Below, in pieces: positions 1 to 9,228 of a stretch of 60,244 nucleotides of DNA. The stretch is taken from contig QMNM01000001.1 of assembly GCA_003647765.1 (NCBI GenBank), positions 1-60,244 on the forward strand, read 5' to 3'. Made by a program: the position numbers and the translations under genes. The notes beneath the pieces were generated by a model, which was not told the DNA's origin, did no database searches, and was given only the letters and a program-made list of their open reading frames with translations. This stretch comes from Candidatus Cloacimonadota bacterium. GTDB taxonomy: Bacteria; Cloacimonadota; Cloacimonadia; JGIOTU-2; B8-G9. Each line of letters opens with the position of its first letter. Positions within the stretch are counted from its first letter, which is position 1.

Positions 1-123
1 AGAGAAAAGAGAAGAAGATATATTGAAGTGGCTGGATGATAACACTGAATCCTTACCTGAAGATTCTTTTCATCCTGAACTTATACCTGATTATACTCCG
101 ATTCCTTCCAAGCCTGTTTTGAA
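1..123. repeat. Terminal direct repeat, left copy (circular overlap)
   Basis: Bases 1-123 are identical to 60122-60244. The repeat lies inside the giant virion-protein gene and the frame is kept across it, so it most likely marks a circular or permuted assembly rather than physical genome ends. Confidence 0.95.
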
Positions 124-3100
124 ACGGAAGCCCGAAAGGGTCTCTATGTTTTCTTTTGGTGTAGATTCAGATTTATCTCTGAAGAAGAAGATAGAATCAG
201 CGTATTCTATTTTTCAGAATGATTGGAGAGAGTTTTTACAGGCAAGGAAGGAGAGGCTTTCTCTGGCATGGAAGGCTGTATCAAAAGGCATAATTTCTCC
301 TGAAGAAGTAGATAAATTTGATTTTGTAGTTTCTGCTCTTGAGTGGGTAAAAGGAACTGATTTTAAGCATTTAATTAAGCGTGGGTTAGTAAATGAAAAG
401 GAAGCAAGGGTAAGGATTAAATTTTTTGAGACTTATGCCCAGAGAGTATGGAATGCTATTGGTGAAAGGCTTACAGGTTTAGATAATGTTTTAAAGAGCT
501 GGGCAAGGGGTGAGTTAAATTCAATAGATCCCAAAGATACTATTCATATAAGAGGATTGATTGAAGATGCTTTATCTGATTATCCTGCTTATACTCTCCA
601 GCAGTTAATAGAATTGCGTCGTGCTCATCGTATAGAGATTATTAGAAGGCTCTCAAAGAGTTATGCTTATACTTTACTGGACAGGTTTATTGAGAAAGGC
701 AGGAAGATAGATAAGAGTAGTTTAGATGCGATTTATAAGCAGTTAAGGAAATATGTAATCGGGTCTTATGTTTTAGCGATAGAAGGGAATGAGCGGAGTC
801 CTTTATTGAAAGAGTTAATGGGAGCTGGGTTATCAAAGCAACAAGCTATTCAACTTGTAAAGAATTCTTCTGCCAGAGCGACCCTGTTTTATCTTGATTA
901 TTTCTGGAGCAATTATGTTAAGGAATCAATGGGATTTTACAGGCTGGATACTCCTTTAGGCTGGGCTGGTGGTTTATTTAAATGGACCTGGGATTTAATC
1001 AAACTTGATTTCAATGCTCTACCTGCCAAATCAAAGAGATTACTGGTTGGCGAACTAGAAGATAACATTCTTCCTACAATAGATAAATTTATAGAGTTTG
1101 GTGATAAGTTATTAAGCATAAGGAAGACTCTGGAGCTTCCAGAGTATAAGCATATTTCAGCTATTAGGGCTTTAATGAAGAAGTTGCGGGATACTATTGA
1201 TGCTTATTTAAATAAGTCTTTGGATGTGAAGAAAGCCCAGAGAGAACTGGAGCATATCTGGAATGTTATTGTAGATAAATATGCAGTAGGGAATCACAGG
1301 GTTTTAGCCAAACTGGTTGCTAGAGAATTATTCCTTACTAATGCAAGGATTGGTTTACATAGGAAAGATGTTTCTGATTTTGAGAGATATAAATATCAAT
1401 CTGATGGTTTCCTGCGATTCTTGAAGCGGTATAATGATGCTTATAGTGCTTTATTGTATCTGGCAAAGAATGGAGAAGGTGCGACAAAGATTGTTGCAGA
1501 GCATTTATTGAAACTTCCTTATACCAGTATAGTTCTTCCACATGTTCCTATTAGGTTTGTAGAGAATTTATTTGGTGGAAAGACGACTGGTTTATATCGT
1601 CCCTATGAAGGTAACATGTTTGGAGAGATTATTGTTGATCCGAATGCTCTGCCCGATATTTTTGAAGCTACCATTTTTCATGAAATTTTACATGCATTGA
1701 CATTACATACACTTCATTTTTCCAAGAAAAGAGAAGAATATAGGGAAAGAATTAATAGTATTATAAACGATATTCGTCCATTGATTTCGGAGGAAGAATA
1801 CAAGTTAGGAAAATGGATAGTAGAAAATGAAGCAAGGCTTACCAAGCATGAATTGAAGGAAAAGATTGATAAGACTATTGCGAAAGATAGTCTTTTACAG
1901 GAGCATGTAGCTAGGTATGGAAAGCAGTCGTGGTTATCTTTTCTTGTTTCTCTACATGATCCTGATGAGTTTATTGTAACAGCTATAACTGAACCTGCGG
2001 GCAAGTTGTTCCTTATTGAGCATGATAAAAAATCCATCTGGAGAAAGATTCTTGATTTCATCAGGAACTTGTTAGGATTTCCAGTTGAAAAGAGAGAATT
2101 GTTTATCAGGACAGTTGACACTTTGATGGATATTGTTGCGGAATCTCATCCTATTTATGTTGCAGCTTTCAGGAAATACTTTAAGTTGCCTATAAATAAA
2201 ACTTTATATCAATTAGCTATGGCTTCTGCTGAAGAACTTTCTGATTTGGCTAACAGGATACAGAAAGAACATGAGTTAACAAGGCAAAGAATTAATCTTT
2301 CTGATTTTGAAGATAAGGTAAAAGATTTTGTTGAGCATATAAGGACATACAAAGCTCCTCCGCAAATGAAGGATATTAATATAATCAGGGAAAAATTTGG
2401 ATTACCTTTCTGGACAGCACTTCAAAATGAGTCTTTTAAGCCTTTATTTGATCATGTTACAAAGACAATGGAGAATAAGAATTTCACTTTACATGCTATT
2501 CTTCAGAAAGGAGAGACATATTTTAATGGGCTTGATGAAAAAAGAAGAAAGTATGTGGATTCTGCTATAAAGATAAGCGATGCTTTACAGGTCAGATTTA
2601 CGGAGGAGCATTTAAGGAATTTTCCAAGAGTTATTTCTAACATGAAGATTGCGTTCAATTTGATGTATCAGCTTTTGAAGCAGGAAGAAAGGTCTGGGTT
2701 AAATAGAAAGCAGAGAGCAGAGAGAAGGCAGGTTGTCCTGCAACGATTAAATGAAGCCACAAAGTTAGATTTACCAAAAGAATACTCTCAACCGCAGTAT
2801 GTTATCAGGTTTAAGCATTTCTTTGATTATGCAAGATTGCCAATAGACAAGTTATCCGATGAAGAAATAAAAGCATATAATAATTATGCAGAAGTAACTC
2901 AAGAGACTTTGAATCATCTAGGCGATACTTTCTTATCTCTGGTTTGTAAGCTGGTAATAAAGAACTATTTACAGAAGTTAAAGATAGATGTTCCTTCTAC
3001 TGTTCAGACTCAATGGATAAATACTTTAGTGGAGTTTGGTAAGGATATAGAGCAGGCTAGAGAGCGGGTTGCCCGAATGAATCCAGAAGCTAGAGAGATT

Positions 3101-5302
3101 TGGGAATCATTACTCAATGATTTGGAGGCTCATTCTCTCTATCAGAAATACAAAGAGATTCAGGATTTGATTAAAGATACCAAATTCTATTCTCCTCGTA
3201 TGAGAGATCCTGATGCTTCTGATATGATTGTAGTTGTAGAGAGAGAAAAATTCTTGGAAGAATACAGGAAGGCTTATAGAGAGACAGGTAATAGAGCGAA
3301 GGCTTTACAGCAAGCGTATTATGCGACTGCGAATGCCAATGGTGTCTATTTAAGAGAGCATGTTAGAAGAATAGATCCTGATTATAAGAGAAAGTTAGAG
3401 CATATTCAGTCTGTATTTAAAGATAGCAGGTTTCTTGTGCAGAGATTACCTAATTACAAGTTAGCGGAATCTGTCTGGGGCAATGTAAGTGAAGGAGATC
3501 TAGGAGCATTTCTCTCTGCTGTTGCAGAAAAAGTAAGGAAAGAAAATGTTGATTCTGAAACTTTAATGGGATTCTTGGAGAAGGTTGCAGATACAATTCA
3601 GACTGAATTGTTAGCTAAAAGTAGAGCAAAACAGAGATTTATTAAGAGAAATCCTTATCTGATTTTAGGATATACTCTGGATAATGTAAGGGAAGAATTA
3701 TTCAATTATGTAAACAATGCTTCTAATTATGCTGCCCGAATGGTAGCATTGGTAGAAGGATTACCTTTATTGAATCAAATAGATCCTTATCAGCAGAGAA
3801 GGTTGAGAGATTATGCTCATAAATGGTTCTTTGATCAATTGAAGCCACAGAGCCAGTTTGATCGTATTGTAGGAAAAGTAAAATCCTTGATGTTTATCTG
3901 GTATTTGGGCGGAGTGATTCGTCCTGCTTTAATTCAATTTACACAAATGTTTATTTCTACCATTCCAATGACAAGTATTGTTTATGATATTCCAATAACC
4001 AGAAGTATCTCTGTTTTTATGAAGGCTTATAGAGATGTATTGGATCACAGGAATTTAGATGAAAATAAGTATTTGACTGCGGACGAAAAAGAGTTCCTGC
4101 GGATTACATATACAAGTGGAATAACCACAGCTCAATTTATCAATCAGATGAGAGATGAAGTTGCGGGCAGAGGAAAAGTTCTCTCTACTCTGGCTACTTG
4201 GTTGACTACTCCTTTTGCATATATGGAAGAAAATAACAGGCTGGCAACAGCTTTAGGAATTTACAGGATTTTGAAAGAGAAAGGAATAGTCAGGCATGCA
4301 AAGGATAAGAAAGCTATGGAAGAAGCTACAACAATTGTTAATATGTCTCATTATTTAATGGGTAAACTCAATCTTCCTATTATAGCAACAGGTGGAGATG
4401 TGGCTTCTGGTTTAATGCGTCTAGCTCTTACTTTCCGTTCATTTACATTAAACTTATTAGAATCTTATATTTACATGCTCCGACATCTGCCTAAAGGACA
4501 GAGAGTTTGGGGTCTCAATAAAGAAGGATTGAGATTTGTTGGATATAGTTTTGCTGCCTTTACCTTATTCGGTGGAATTCTAGCAATACCTTTCCTTGAT
4601 GACTGGCTACAATTATTAGAAAGATTGACAGGAATTCCTATAAGAAAAAGGTTAGTTACTGTATTTGGAAATCCAGATTCTCCGCTATCTGTTGCTTTAG
4701 AAAGAGGATTACCTGCTGCCCTGATAGGTATGGATTTAAGCGGTTCATTGAAGATAGAATTCCCAAGACGACCAGAAGATATTTTGAATACTATTTTTGG
4801 AGTATATGGTGGACTTTCAAAGAGTTTTGCGGACGCAATGGTTGCTTTAGATGGTTATGATAGTTTGAACATCTTGTATAGGATTATGCCACAAGTGTTT
4901 GCCAATCCGATCAGGGCTTATGAAGCATATAAAGGAATAAAGAATCAATACAATAAAGTAATTCTGGACGAAGAAGGGCGACCATTGAGACTTACAGAAG
5001 GAGAAGCTGTCCTACTTGCACTTGGAATTAGACCAACAAGGTTGGGCAGAACTTATCTCTATAAGAGCACAAGTAGGAACATAGAAAAATACTTTGATAG
5101 TAAGCGGAAGGCTATATACAATGCTTATAGAAGTGCAAAGACTGCATCAGAGAGATGGAAAGTTTACAGGATGATTTATGAATATAACATGGAAGCTGCC
5201 AAATATGTATCTATTCCAAAGATTACTTTACAATCCCTGAAGGCAGCTTCCAAACCTGTTGAGAGCAAGCTAACACAAGAATTGAAACTTAAGGGTTATT
5301 AA
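1..5302 (+). CDS. Giant polyvalent virion protein, C-terminal 1,759 residues (begins at 57084)
   Basis: This is the rest of the 2,779-aa protein. The apparent TTG start at base 23 is an artefact of the linear cut. Near base 1679 (full-length residues 1573-1577) the sequence HEILH, in a context FHEILHALTLH, is an HExxH zinc metallopeptidase signature, as found in peptidase domains of polyvalent phage proteins. Most of the rest is charged helical sequence. From about base 3640 a hydrophobic C-terminal module (GYTLDNVREELFNYV, then FIWYLGGVIRPAL) resembles the conserved end domains (LPD38-like) of large phage proteins. Likely role: ejection or internal virion protein that processes host or phage factors after entry. 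It ends convergent with the polymerase gene and overlaps it by 14 bp. Domain names are from memory. Confidence 0.85.
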   Translation, partial: EKREEDILKWLDDNTESLPEDSFHPELIPDYTPIPSKPVLKRKPERVSMFSFGVDSDLSLKKKIESAYSIFQNDWREFLQARKERLSLAWKAVSKGIISPEEVDKFDFVVSALEWVKGTDFKHLIKRGLVNEKEARVRIKFFETYAQRVWNAIGERLTGLDNVLKSWARGELNSIDPKDTIHIRGLIEDALSDYPAYTLQQLIELRRAHRIEIIRRLSKSYAYTLLDRFIEKGRKIDKSSLDAIYKQLRKYVIGSYVLAIEGNERSPLLKELMGAGLSKQQAIQLVKNSSARATLFYLDYFWSNYVKESMGFYRLDTPLGWAGGLFKWTWDLIKLDFNALPAKSKRLLVGELEDNILPTIDKFIEFGDKLLSIRKTLELPEYKHISAIRALMKKLRDTIDAYLNKSLDVKKAQRELEHIWNVIVDKYAVGNHRVLAKLVARELFLTNARIGLHRKDVSDFERYKYQSDGFLRFLKRYNDAYSALLYLAKNGEGATKIVAEHLLKLPYTSIVLPHVPIRFVENLFGGKTTGLYRPYEGNMFGEIIVDPNALPDIFEATIFHEILHALTLHTLHFSKKREEYRERINSIINDIRPLISEEEYKLGKWIVENEARLTKHELKEKIDKTIAKDSLLQEHVARYGKQSWLSFLVSLHDPDEFIVTAITEPAGKLFLIEHDKKSIWRKILDFIRNLLGFPVEKRELFIRTVDTLMDIVAESHPIYVAAFRKYFKLPINKTLYQLAMASAEELSDLANRIQKEHELTRQRINLSDFEDKVKDFVEHIRTYKAPPQMKDINIIREKFGLPFWTALQNESFKPLFDHVTKTMENKNFTLHAILQKGETYFNGLDEKRRKYVDSAIKISDALQVRFTEEHLRNFPRVISNMKIAFNLMYQLLKQEERSGLNRKQRAERRQVVLQRLNEATKLDLPKEYSQPQYVIRFKHFFDYARLPIDKLSDEEIKAYNNYAEVTQETLNHLGDTFLSLVCKLVIKNYLQKLKIDVPSTVQTQWINTLVEFGKDIEQARERVARMNPEAREIWESLLNDLEAHSLYQKYKEIQDLIKDTKFYSPRMRDPDASDMIVVVEREKFLEEYRKAYRETGNRAKALQQAYYATANANGVYLREHVRRIDPDYKRKLEHIQSVFKDSRFLVQRLPNYKLAESVWGNVSEGDLGAFLSAVAEKVRKENVDSETLMGFLEKVADTIQTELLAKSRAKQRFIKRNPYLILGYTLDNVREELFNYVNNASNYAARMVALVEGLPLLNQIDPYQQRRLRDYAHKWFFDQLKPQSQFDRIVGKVKSLMFIWYLGGVIRPALIQFTQMFISTIPMTSIVYDIPITRSISVFMKAYRDVLDHRNLDENKYLTADEKEFLRITYTSGITTAQFINQMRDEVAGRGKVLSTLATWLTTPFAYMEENNRLATALGIYRILKEKGIVRHAKDKKAMEEATTIVNMSHYLMGKLNLPIIATGGDVASGLMRLALTFRSFTLNLLESYIYMLRHLPKGQRVWGLNKEGLRFVGYSFAAFTLFGGILAIPFLDDWLQLLERLTGIPIRKRLVTVFGNPDSPLSVALERGLPAALIGMDLSGSLKIEFPRRPEDILNTIFGVYGGLSKSFADAMVALDGYDSLNILYRIMPQVFANPIRAYEAYKGIKNQYNKVILDEEGRPLRLTEGEAVLLALGIRPTRLGRTYLYKSTSRNIEKYFDSKRKAIYNAYRSAKTASERWKVYRMIYEYNMEAAKYVSIPKITLQSLKAASKPVESKLTQELKLKGY

Positions 5303-7673
5303 AACTCAAATCCTTTCCTATTTTTCCTTCAGTTTCAATGGGGTATCCAACATTGATGCCCCAATGCTTTTTTATGTATTCTTTCGTTCTATTTTCAAAA
5401 CAATCTTTCAATATCTCTTGTGCTTTTTCGGCAACATCTTCTCTTGCTCTATAATAGTAGGCATCGTGGATAAAAAGGTTAGTCAGGATTACTTTATCTT
5501 TCAGGTCGGGGCGGGATTTTATTTCCTTCCAGAACAACATTATTCCAAGACATGCTAGTTCGCTACTGAAATTCTGAACAGGAGTATTGATTGCCTGCCT
5601 TTCCGCTTTACTTCTCAACCTGAAATCATCAGAATCAATATGCGGTAAATGTCTTTTCCTTCCTAAAACACATCTTATATACTTATGCTTTCTTGCAAAC
5701 TTAACCATTCGTTCATGATATAAAGGAAGTTTCCAGTATCCATTGGGTTTAGAGAAGAAAAGTTCTCTATATCGCTCTGCTTCTTCTAAAGTGAAGACGA
5801 CATCATAGTTTTTAAAAGCATAATCAACCAGAGAATTTGCCTGCATTCCGTATATTAATCCAAAATTTATCGGCTTTGAGAGCTGTCTCAAGTCTTTAGT
5901 AATTTCTTCTAAAGGCTTTCCTGAAATAAGGGAGGCTGTTCTTTTATGTAAATCTATCCCTTCATCTAAAGATTTCAGGATATTTTCATCTTGAGCCAGC
6001 CAGCCTATTATTCTCATTTCACTTTGACTTAAATCCTGACTGCATATAACCCAGCCATCTTCGGCTACAATATTTCCCAAAACCTTTTCAGAGAATTCTC
6101 CGTGTGCTGGAAATTGTTGCATAGGAGGGTCTAATATTACAGTTCTCCCTGTTACTGTTCCTGTTAGGAATATCTTTGGGTAAATATATCCATCTGGATA
6201 CAGATTTTTTCTTATTGCTTTGATGTAAGTGTTCAGAATTTTGCTTATCTGTTTATATCTTAATAGCTTTGCGACCCATTCGTTATCTTTGAATCGTTTT
6301 AGATGATATTTATCGGTAGAAGGTTGTTTTGTTTTTTCTGTAAATTCAACAGGTTTCAATCCCAGCCCTTTCTTTGTAAACATAAACTTTGCAATGATGT
6401 CGGGAGTTAATGAGTCTGCATCTTTCTTTATTGATTTAGGGATAGCATCCATTAATTCCTTTTCCAATTTTTTCATCTCTGTATAGAGAGAATCTTCGTT
6501 TTCATCTAGTTTATTCAGGTCTATTTTCCATCCGTTCGCAGATACATCGCTGAAAACGTTTTCAACGGGAAGGCAGTAATATTTGTAATATCTGGTTAAT
6601 TTTTTATCTTCCATAATCTTTTTCTTCAGGACATTGAAGACTTCAATAGTAACTTTAGCATCAAGACTGACATAATTCAGGAGCTTGCTTTCTTCTAATT
6701 TTTCCATCTCTGTCCTATTTCTATTCACTACATCTTTTATATTGTAGTAGGAAGTGAAGACATTTGCCAGATGCTCTAGGGAATAGGAAGCTAGGTTTTC
6801 ATCTACAACATGAGCCATTGTCATTACATCAAATATTTGTCCTTTAACTTCGCAACCAAGATTCTTTTTACATACAAGTTCATCAAAAGGACGATTATGC
6901 ACGACTTTCTTTATATTCTCATCTTCCAGTATTTTCTTTATACTTTCTTTGAGTTTATTGTCTTTGGTAAGGGATGCGTAGGGCAACCCTTCTTTTCCTG
7001 CCAGACCTATACATAAGACTTTTCCTTTCATGTGTGCGACCCGCAGGTTCTCTGTTTCAAGGTCAAAAGCTATTATTTTTCCTTTGGGCAAATTGATTGT
7101 TGTATATTCATGTTTAAAATCTTCCTTCTGTTTATAGAGAGCGACAGCATGTTTGATGTCGGCATAAAACAATTTCTCTACTTCATTCATCTTTTCTAAT
7201 GGAATATACGGATACCCACGCTTGCATTGTCTTAAAACATAGGCAGGATGAAATGTTGGAATAACAACAGCATCTCCGAAGGGAAATTGTAGTCCTCTGA
7301 AACTGGAAATTCTTTTCTTATTGAACATCTGATAGAGAGCCAGTTCTCCTAATAAGACAATCACTTTGGGTTTGAGGATTCCCAGAGCTTTTACAACATG
7401 TTCTTTACAGCACTTTGATGCTTTTTCTAAATCGGTTTTTTTATCCTGCCCTAATTTCTGGCACATTGTAGCATTCAAGATAGATATATCTACTCTAGAC
7501 ATCCCAAAGAGTGAAAACGTTTTCATTAAGAGTCGCCCACTTTCTCCTACAAAAGGACGACCTTCTCTTACTTCTTCCCACCCAGGACCTTCTCCTATAA
7601 CCACAAATTCAGGATTATTTTTCTCATATTTAACTTTCTTTCTTCCTTTAAAAGGACAATCTTTACAGCTCAT
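5289..7673 (-). CDS. Family A DNA polymerase fused to a uracil-DNA glycosylase-like domain
   Basis: 794 aa with three parts. Residues 1-180 resemble a family 4 (Fe-S) uracil-DNA glycosylase: GEGPG at 27-31, FVGESG at 41-46, FHPAYVLR at 141-148 and four candidate cluster cysteines C3, C6, C71 and C88. Residues 195-350 carry the 3'-5' exonuclease motifs DLE (204-206), HNRPFDE (260-266) and YVSLDA (335-340). Residues 370-794 are the polymerase: motif A SQDLSQSEMR with D548, motif B RQLSKPINFGLIYG (597-610) and motif C IHDAYYY with H737 and D738; the usual motif C glutamate is Ala739. No 5'-3' exonuclease domain is present. It is the replicative polymerase, last in the leftward operon. The fusion suggests uracil sensing or removal linked to synthesis. 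Two palindromes (6551, 7512) lie inside. Confidence 0.93.
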   Translation of the reverse strand: MSCKDCPFKGRKKVKYEKNNPEFVVIGEGPGWEEVREGRPFVGESGRLLMKTFSLFGMSRVDISILNATMCQKLGQDKKTDLEKASKCCKEHVVKALGILKPKVIVLLGELALYQMFNKKRISSFRGLQFPFGDAVVIPTFHPAYVLRQCKRGYPYIPLEKMNEVEKLFYADIKHAVALYKQKEDFKHEYTTINLPKGKIIAFDLETENLRVAHMKGKVLCIGLAGKEGLPYASLTKDNKLKESIKKILEDENIKKVVHNRPFDELVCKKNLGCEVKGQIFDVMTMAHVVDENLASYSLEHLANVFTSYYNIKDVVNRNRTEMEKLEESKLLNYVSLDAKVTIEVFNVLKKKIMEDKKLTRYYKYYCLPVENVFSDVSANGWKIDLNKLDENEDSLYTEMKKLEKELMDAIPKSIKKDADSLTPDIIAKFMFTKKGLGLKPVEFTEKTKQPSTDKYHLKRFKDNEWVAKLLRYKQISKILNTYIKAIRKNLYPDGYIYPKIFLTGTVTGRTVILDPPMQQFPAHGEFSEKVLGNIVAEDGWVICSQDLSQSEMRIIGWLAQDENILKSLDEGIDLHKRTASLISGKPLEEITKDLRQLSKPINFGLIYGMQANSLVDYAFKNYDVVFTLEEAERYRELFFSKPNGYWKLPLYHERMVKFARKHKYIRCVLGRKRHLPHIDSDDFRLRSKAERQAINTPVQNFSSELACLGIMLFWKEIKSRPDLKDKVILTNLFIHDAYYYRAREDVAEKAQEILKDCFENRTKEYIKKHWGINVGYPIETEGKIGKDLSFNNP
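6551..6564. promoter_or_regulatory. Palindrome, perfect, in polymerase gene
   Basis: TGAAAACGTTTTCA, encoding ENVF at polymerase residues 372-375. Confidence 0.8.
7512..7525. promoter_or_regulatory. Palindrome, perfect, in polymerase gene
   Basis: TGAAAACGTTTTCA, encoding KTF at residues 51-53, in the glycosylase-like domain. Confidence 0.8.
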
Positions 7674-7692
7674 TATTGCCCTCCTTTATCTT

Positions 7693-8892
7693 TCATTGTA
7701 ATTTTAGGAAAGAAAAAATCCATGCTATTACATCAACAGTCCAAGCATTGCCTATTGTTTTATATCTTTGTGTGTCAGATATTTGTTTAATTCTGCCGTT
7801 TTCAAAAATTCCGTATTTTGTATAGTTATCGGGTAAAGTTTGTAATCTTTCACATTCAAGAGGAGTTAATCTCCTAATTTTTACTTTACTTCTATCTTTT
7901 TCAAACACAAGTTGTCTTCTATGCTTTTCAAAATACTGTTTCAGGTTTCCTCCTTTATAATAATTAGCATCAATACATAACGATTTGTTTCTATCTGTGA
8001 TATATTTTTCTTCAATTATTTTTGGTTGTCTGTAACCACCCTGCATTGTAGTCAATGTAGGAGATTTACCTTCAGAACTATAAATTCTTTTTATACAATC
8101 CTGTCCTTTTATAGCCAGCTCTGCTACTTGCCTGCATCTCAAACTTTCATTTACCCAACAATTTCCGTTTGAGAAATTTGTTCTCAATGTAGTAGCTTTT
8201 CCGTCAGTAATGTTCCTTCTGTTGTAAGGGTCTATAATAAAATCAAGTTTATCAGGAAGGTATTTAAAAGGCTTTTTTATGTAATATTTTTCATCTACTT
8301 CACTCTCCAAAATATCTTTCAGTAAAATACCTTTATCTTCTGGCAATCCTTTTATAGGTATATTTGTCCAATATAATCTCTTTCTATTTTGAGCTGATAC
8401 TAAAGCAGAATTGATTTCAACAGGTTCTACTTCCAGAGTTTCTGTTATTACTTTTTCCCATTTTTTCTGCATTTTTACATTTTCAAGCAAAAACCATTTA
8501 GGTCTAATTTCCTTTAATAATCTTACAAATTCCCAGAACAGATAAGATTGTCCTTCAAATTCAAATTTCTGCTGTTTTAATTCCAGATATTGTTCTAAAG
8601 TAGTAACTTCTATTTTTGTTTTAGTTGACATTCCATATCTTTTCCCACACAAAGAAAATCCCTGGCAAGGACTTCCTCCCATTATTAAATCAATATCTTC
8701 AAAATCTTCTCCTTTCAAATTTCTAATATCACCAACAAAGATTGTATTGGGAAAATTATATCTTGTTATTGCAATTGCATATTTATCAATCTCACTTGCA
8801 TAATAATTTTCATATTCAATACCTGCTCTATTCAGAGCTAATCTTCCACAAGAAATACCATCAAAAAGACTTAAGATATTCCTTAATTTCAT
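7693..8892 (-). CDS. C5-cytosine DNA methyltransferase
   Basis: 399 aa. It transfers methyl groups from S-adenosylmethionine to cytosine C5 in a specific DNA sequence. Visible motifs: I (LSLFDGISCGRLAL, 7-20), IV with the catalytic PC (GGSPCQGFS, C76), VI (LLENVKM), VIII (QNRKRLYW), and the C-terminal IX/X region (LTPLECERLQTLP, then TIGNAWTVDVIA). The target recognition region lies between VIII and IX. No cognate restriction enzyme is obvious, so it is probably an orphan methylase protecting phage DNA from host restriction. The start ATG follows AGGAGAAGGGGAGT. It sits just upstream of the polymerase gene in the same operon. Confidence 0.95.
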   Translation of the reverse strand: MKLRNILSLFDGISCGRLALNRAGIEYENYYASEIDKYAIAITRYNFPNTIFVGDIRNLKGEDFEDIDLIMGGSPCQGFSLCGKRYGMSTKTKIEVTTLEQYLELKQQKFEFEGQSYLFWEFVRLLKEIRPKWFLLENVKMQKKWEKVITETLEVEPVEINSALVSAQNRKRLYWTNIPIKGLPEDKGILLKDILESEVDEKYYIKKPFKYLPDKLDFIIDPYNRRNITDGKATTLRTNFSNGNCWVNESLRCRQVAELAIKGQDCIKRIYSSEGKSPTLTTMQGGYRQPKIIEEKYITDRNKSLCIDANYYKGGNLKQYFEKHRRQLVFEKDRSKVKIRRLTPLECERLQTLPDNYTKYGIFENGRIKQISDTQRYKTIGNAWTVDVIAWIFSFLKLQ

Positions 8893-8919
8893 ACTCCCCT
8901 TCTCCTATTTTCAGGGTTT

Positions 8920-9228
8920 TCAGGATTTCAAAAGTTCTAAAAAGTCTTTAACTCTAATAATCACAAAATCATTTTCATGTCTTTTTCCTGTAATATGCAC
9001 GACTACAATAGGGATCTTTCCTTTTGCCAGCGGGTCTTTTTTAGTGTATTCTTCCGCTTGCCGATACCATTTTTCTCCCACAAACTTCTTTCTTGATTTC
9101 GCTTCAATACAGAATTTCTCCGTTATTACATCGCTTTCTCCCAGCACTCCGACATCCTTTCCATTAAACAATTCAGCTATTGCTTTCTGGTTAGCCTTTC
9201 CTCTCCTTCTATTTCTCTTTGGATTCAT
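8920..9228 (-). CDS. Small PD-(D/E)XK nuclease, Holliday-junction-resolvase-like
   Basis: 102 aa from the ATG at 9228, which has AGGAGGAC seven bases upstream; an in-frame start 12 codons earlier lacks a good ribosome site. A basic N-terminus (NPKRNRRRGKANQ) is followed by a conserved-looking helix, then GESDVITEKFCIEAKSRKK, which fits the D-(x)n-ExK core of the endonuclease fold seen in archaeal-type resolvases and related phage nucleases. A hydrophobic strand (IPIVVVHI) follows. It probably resolves or trims branched DNA during replication or packaging. It overlaps the upstream nuclease gene by about 20 bp, implying coupled translation. The family assignment is inference from the motif only. 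Confidence 0.6.
   Translation of the reverse strand: MNPKRNRRRGKANQKAIAELFNGKDVGVLGESDVITEKFCIEAKSRKKFVGEKWYRQAEEYTKKDPLAKGKIPIVVVHITGKRHENDFVIIRVKDFLELLKS

Noticed and set aside
1-123. T7-type direct terminal repeats as physical ends
   Set aside because: The repeat lies inside one gene whose frame continues through it, which fits a circular assembly better than true ends.
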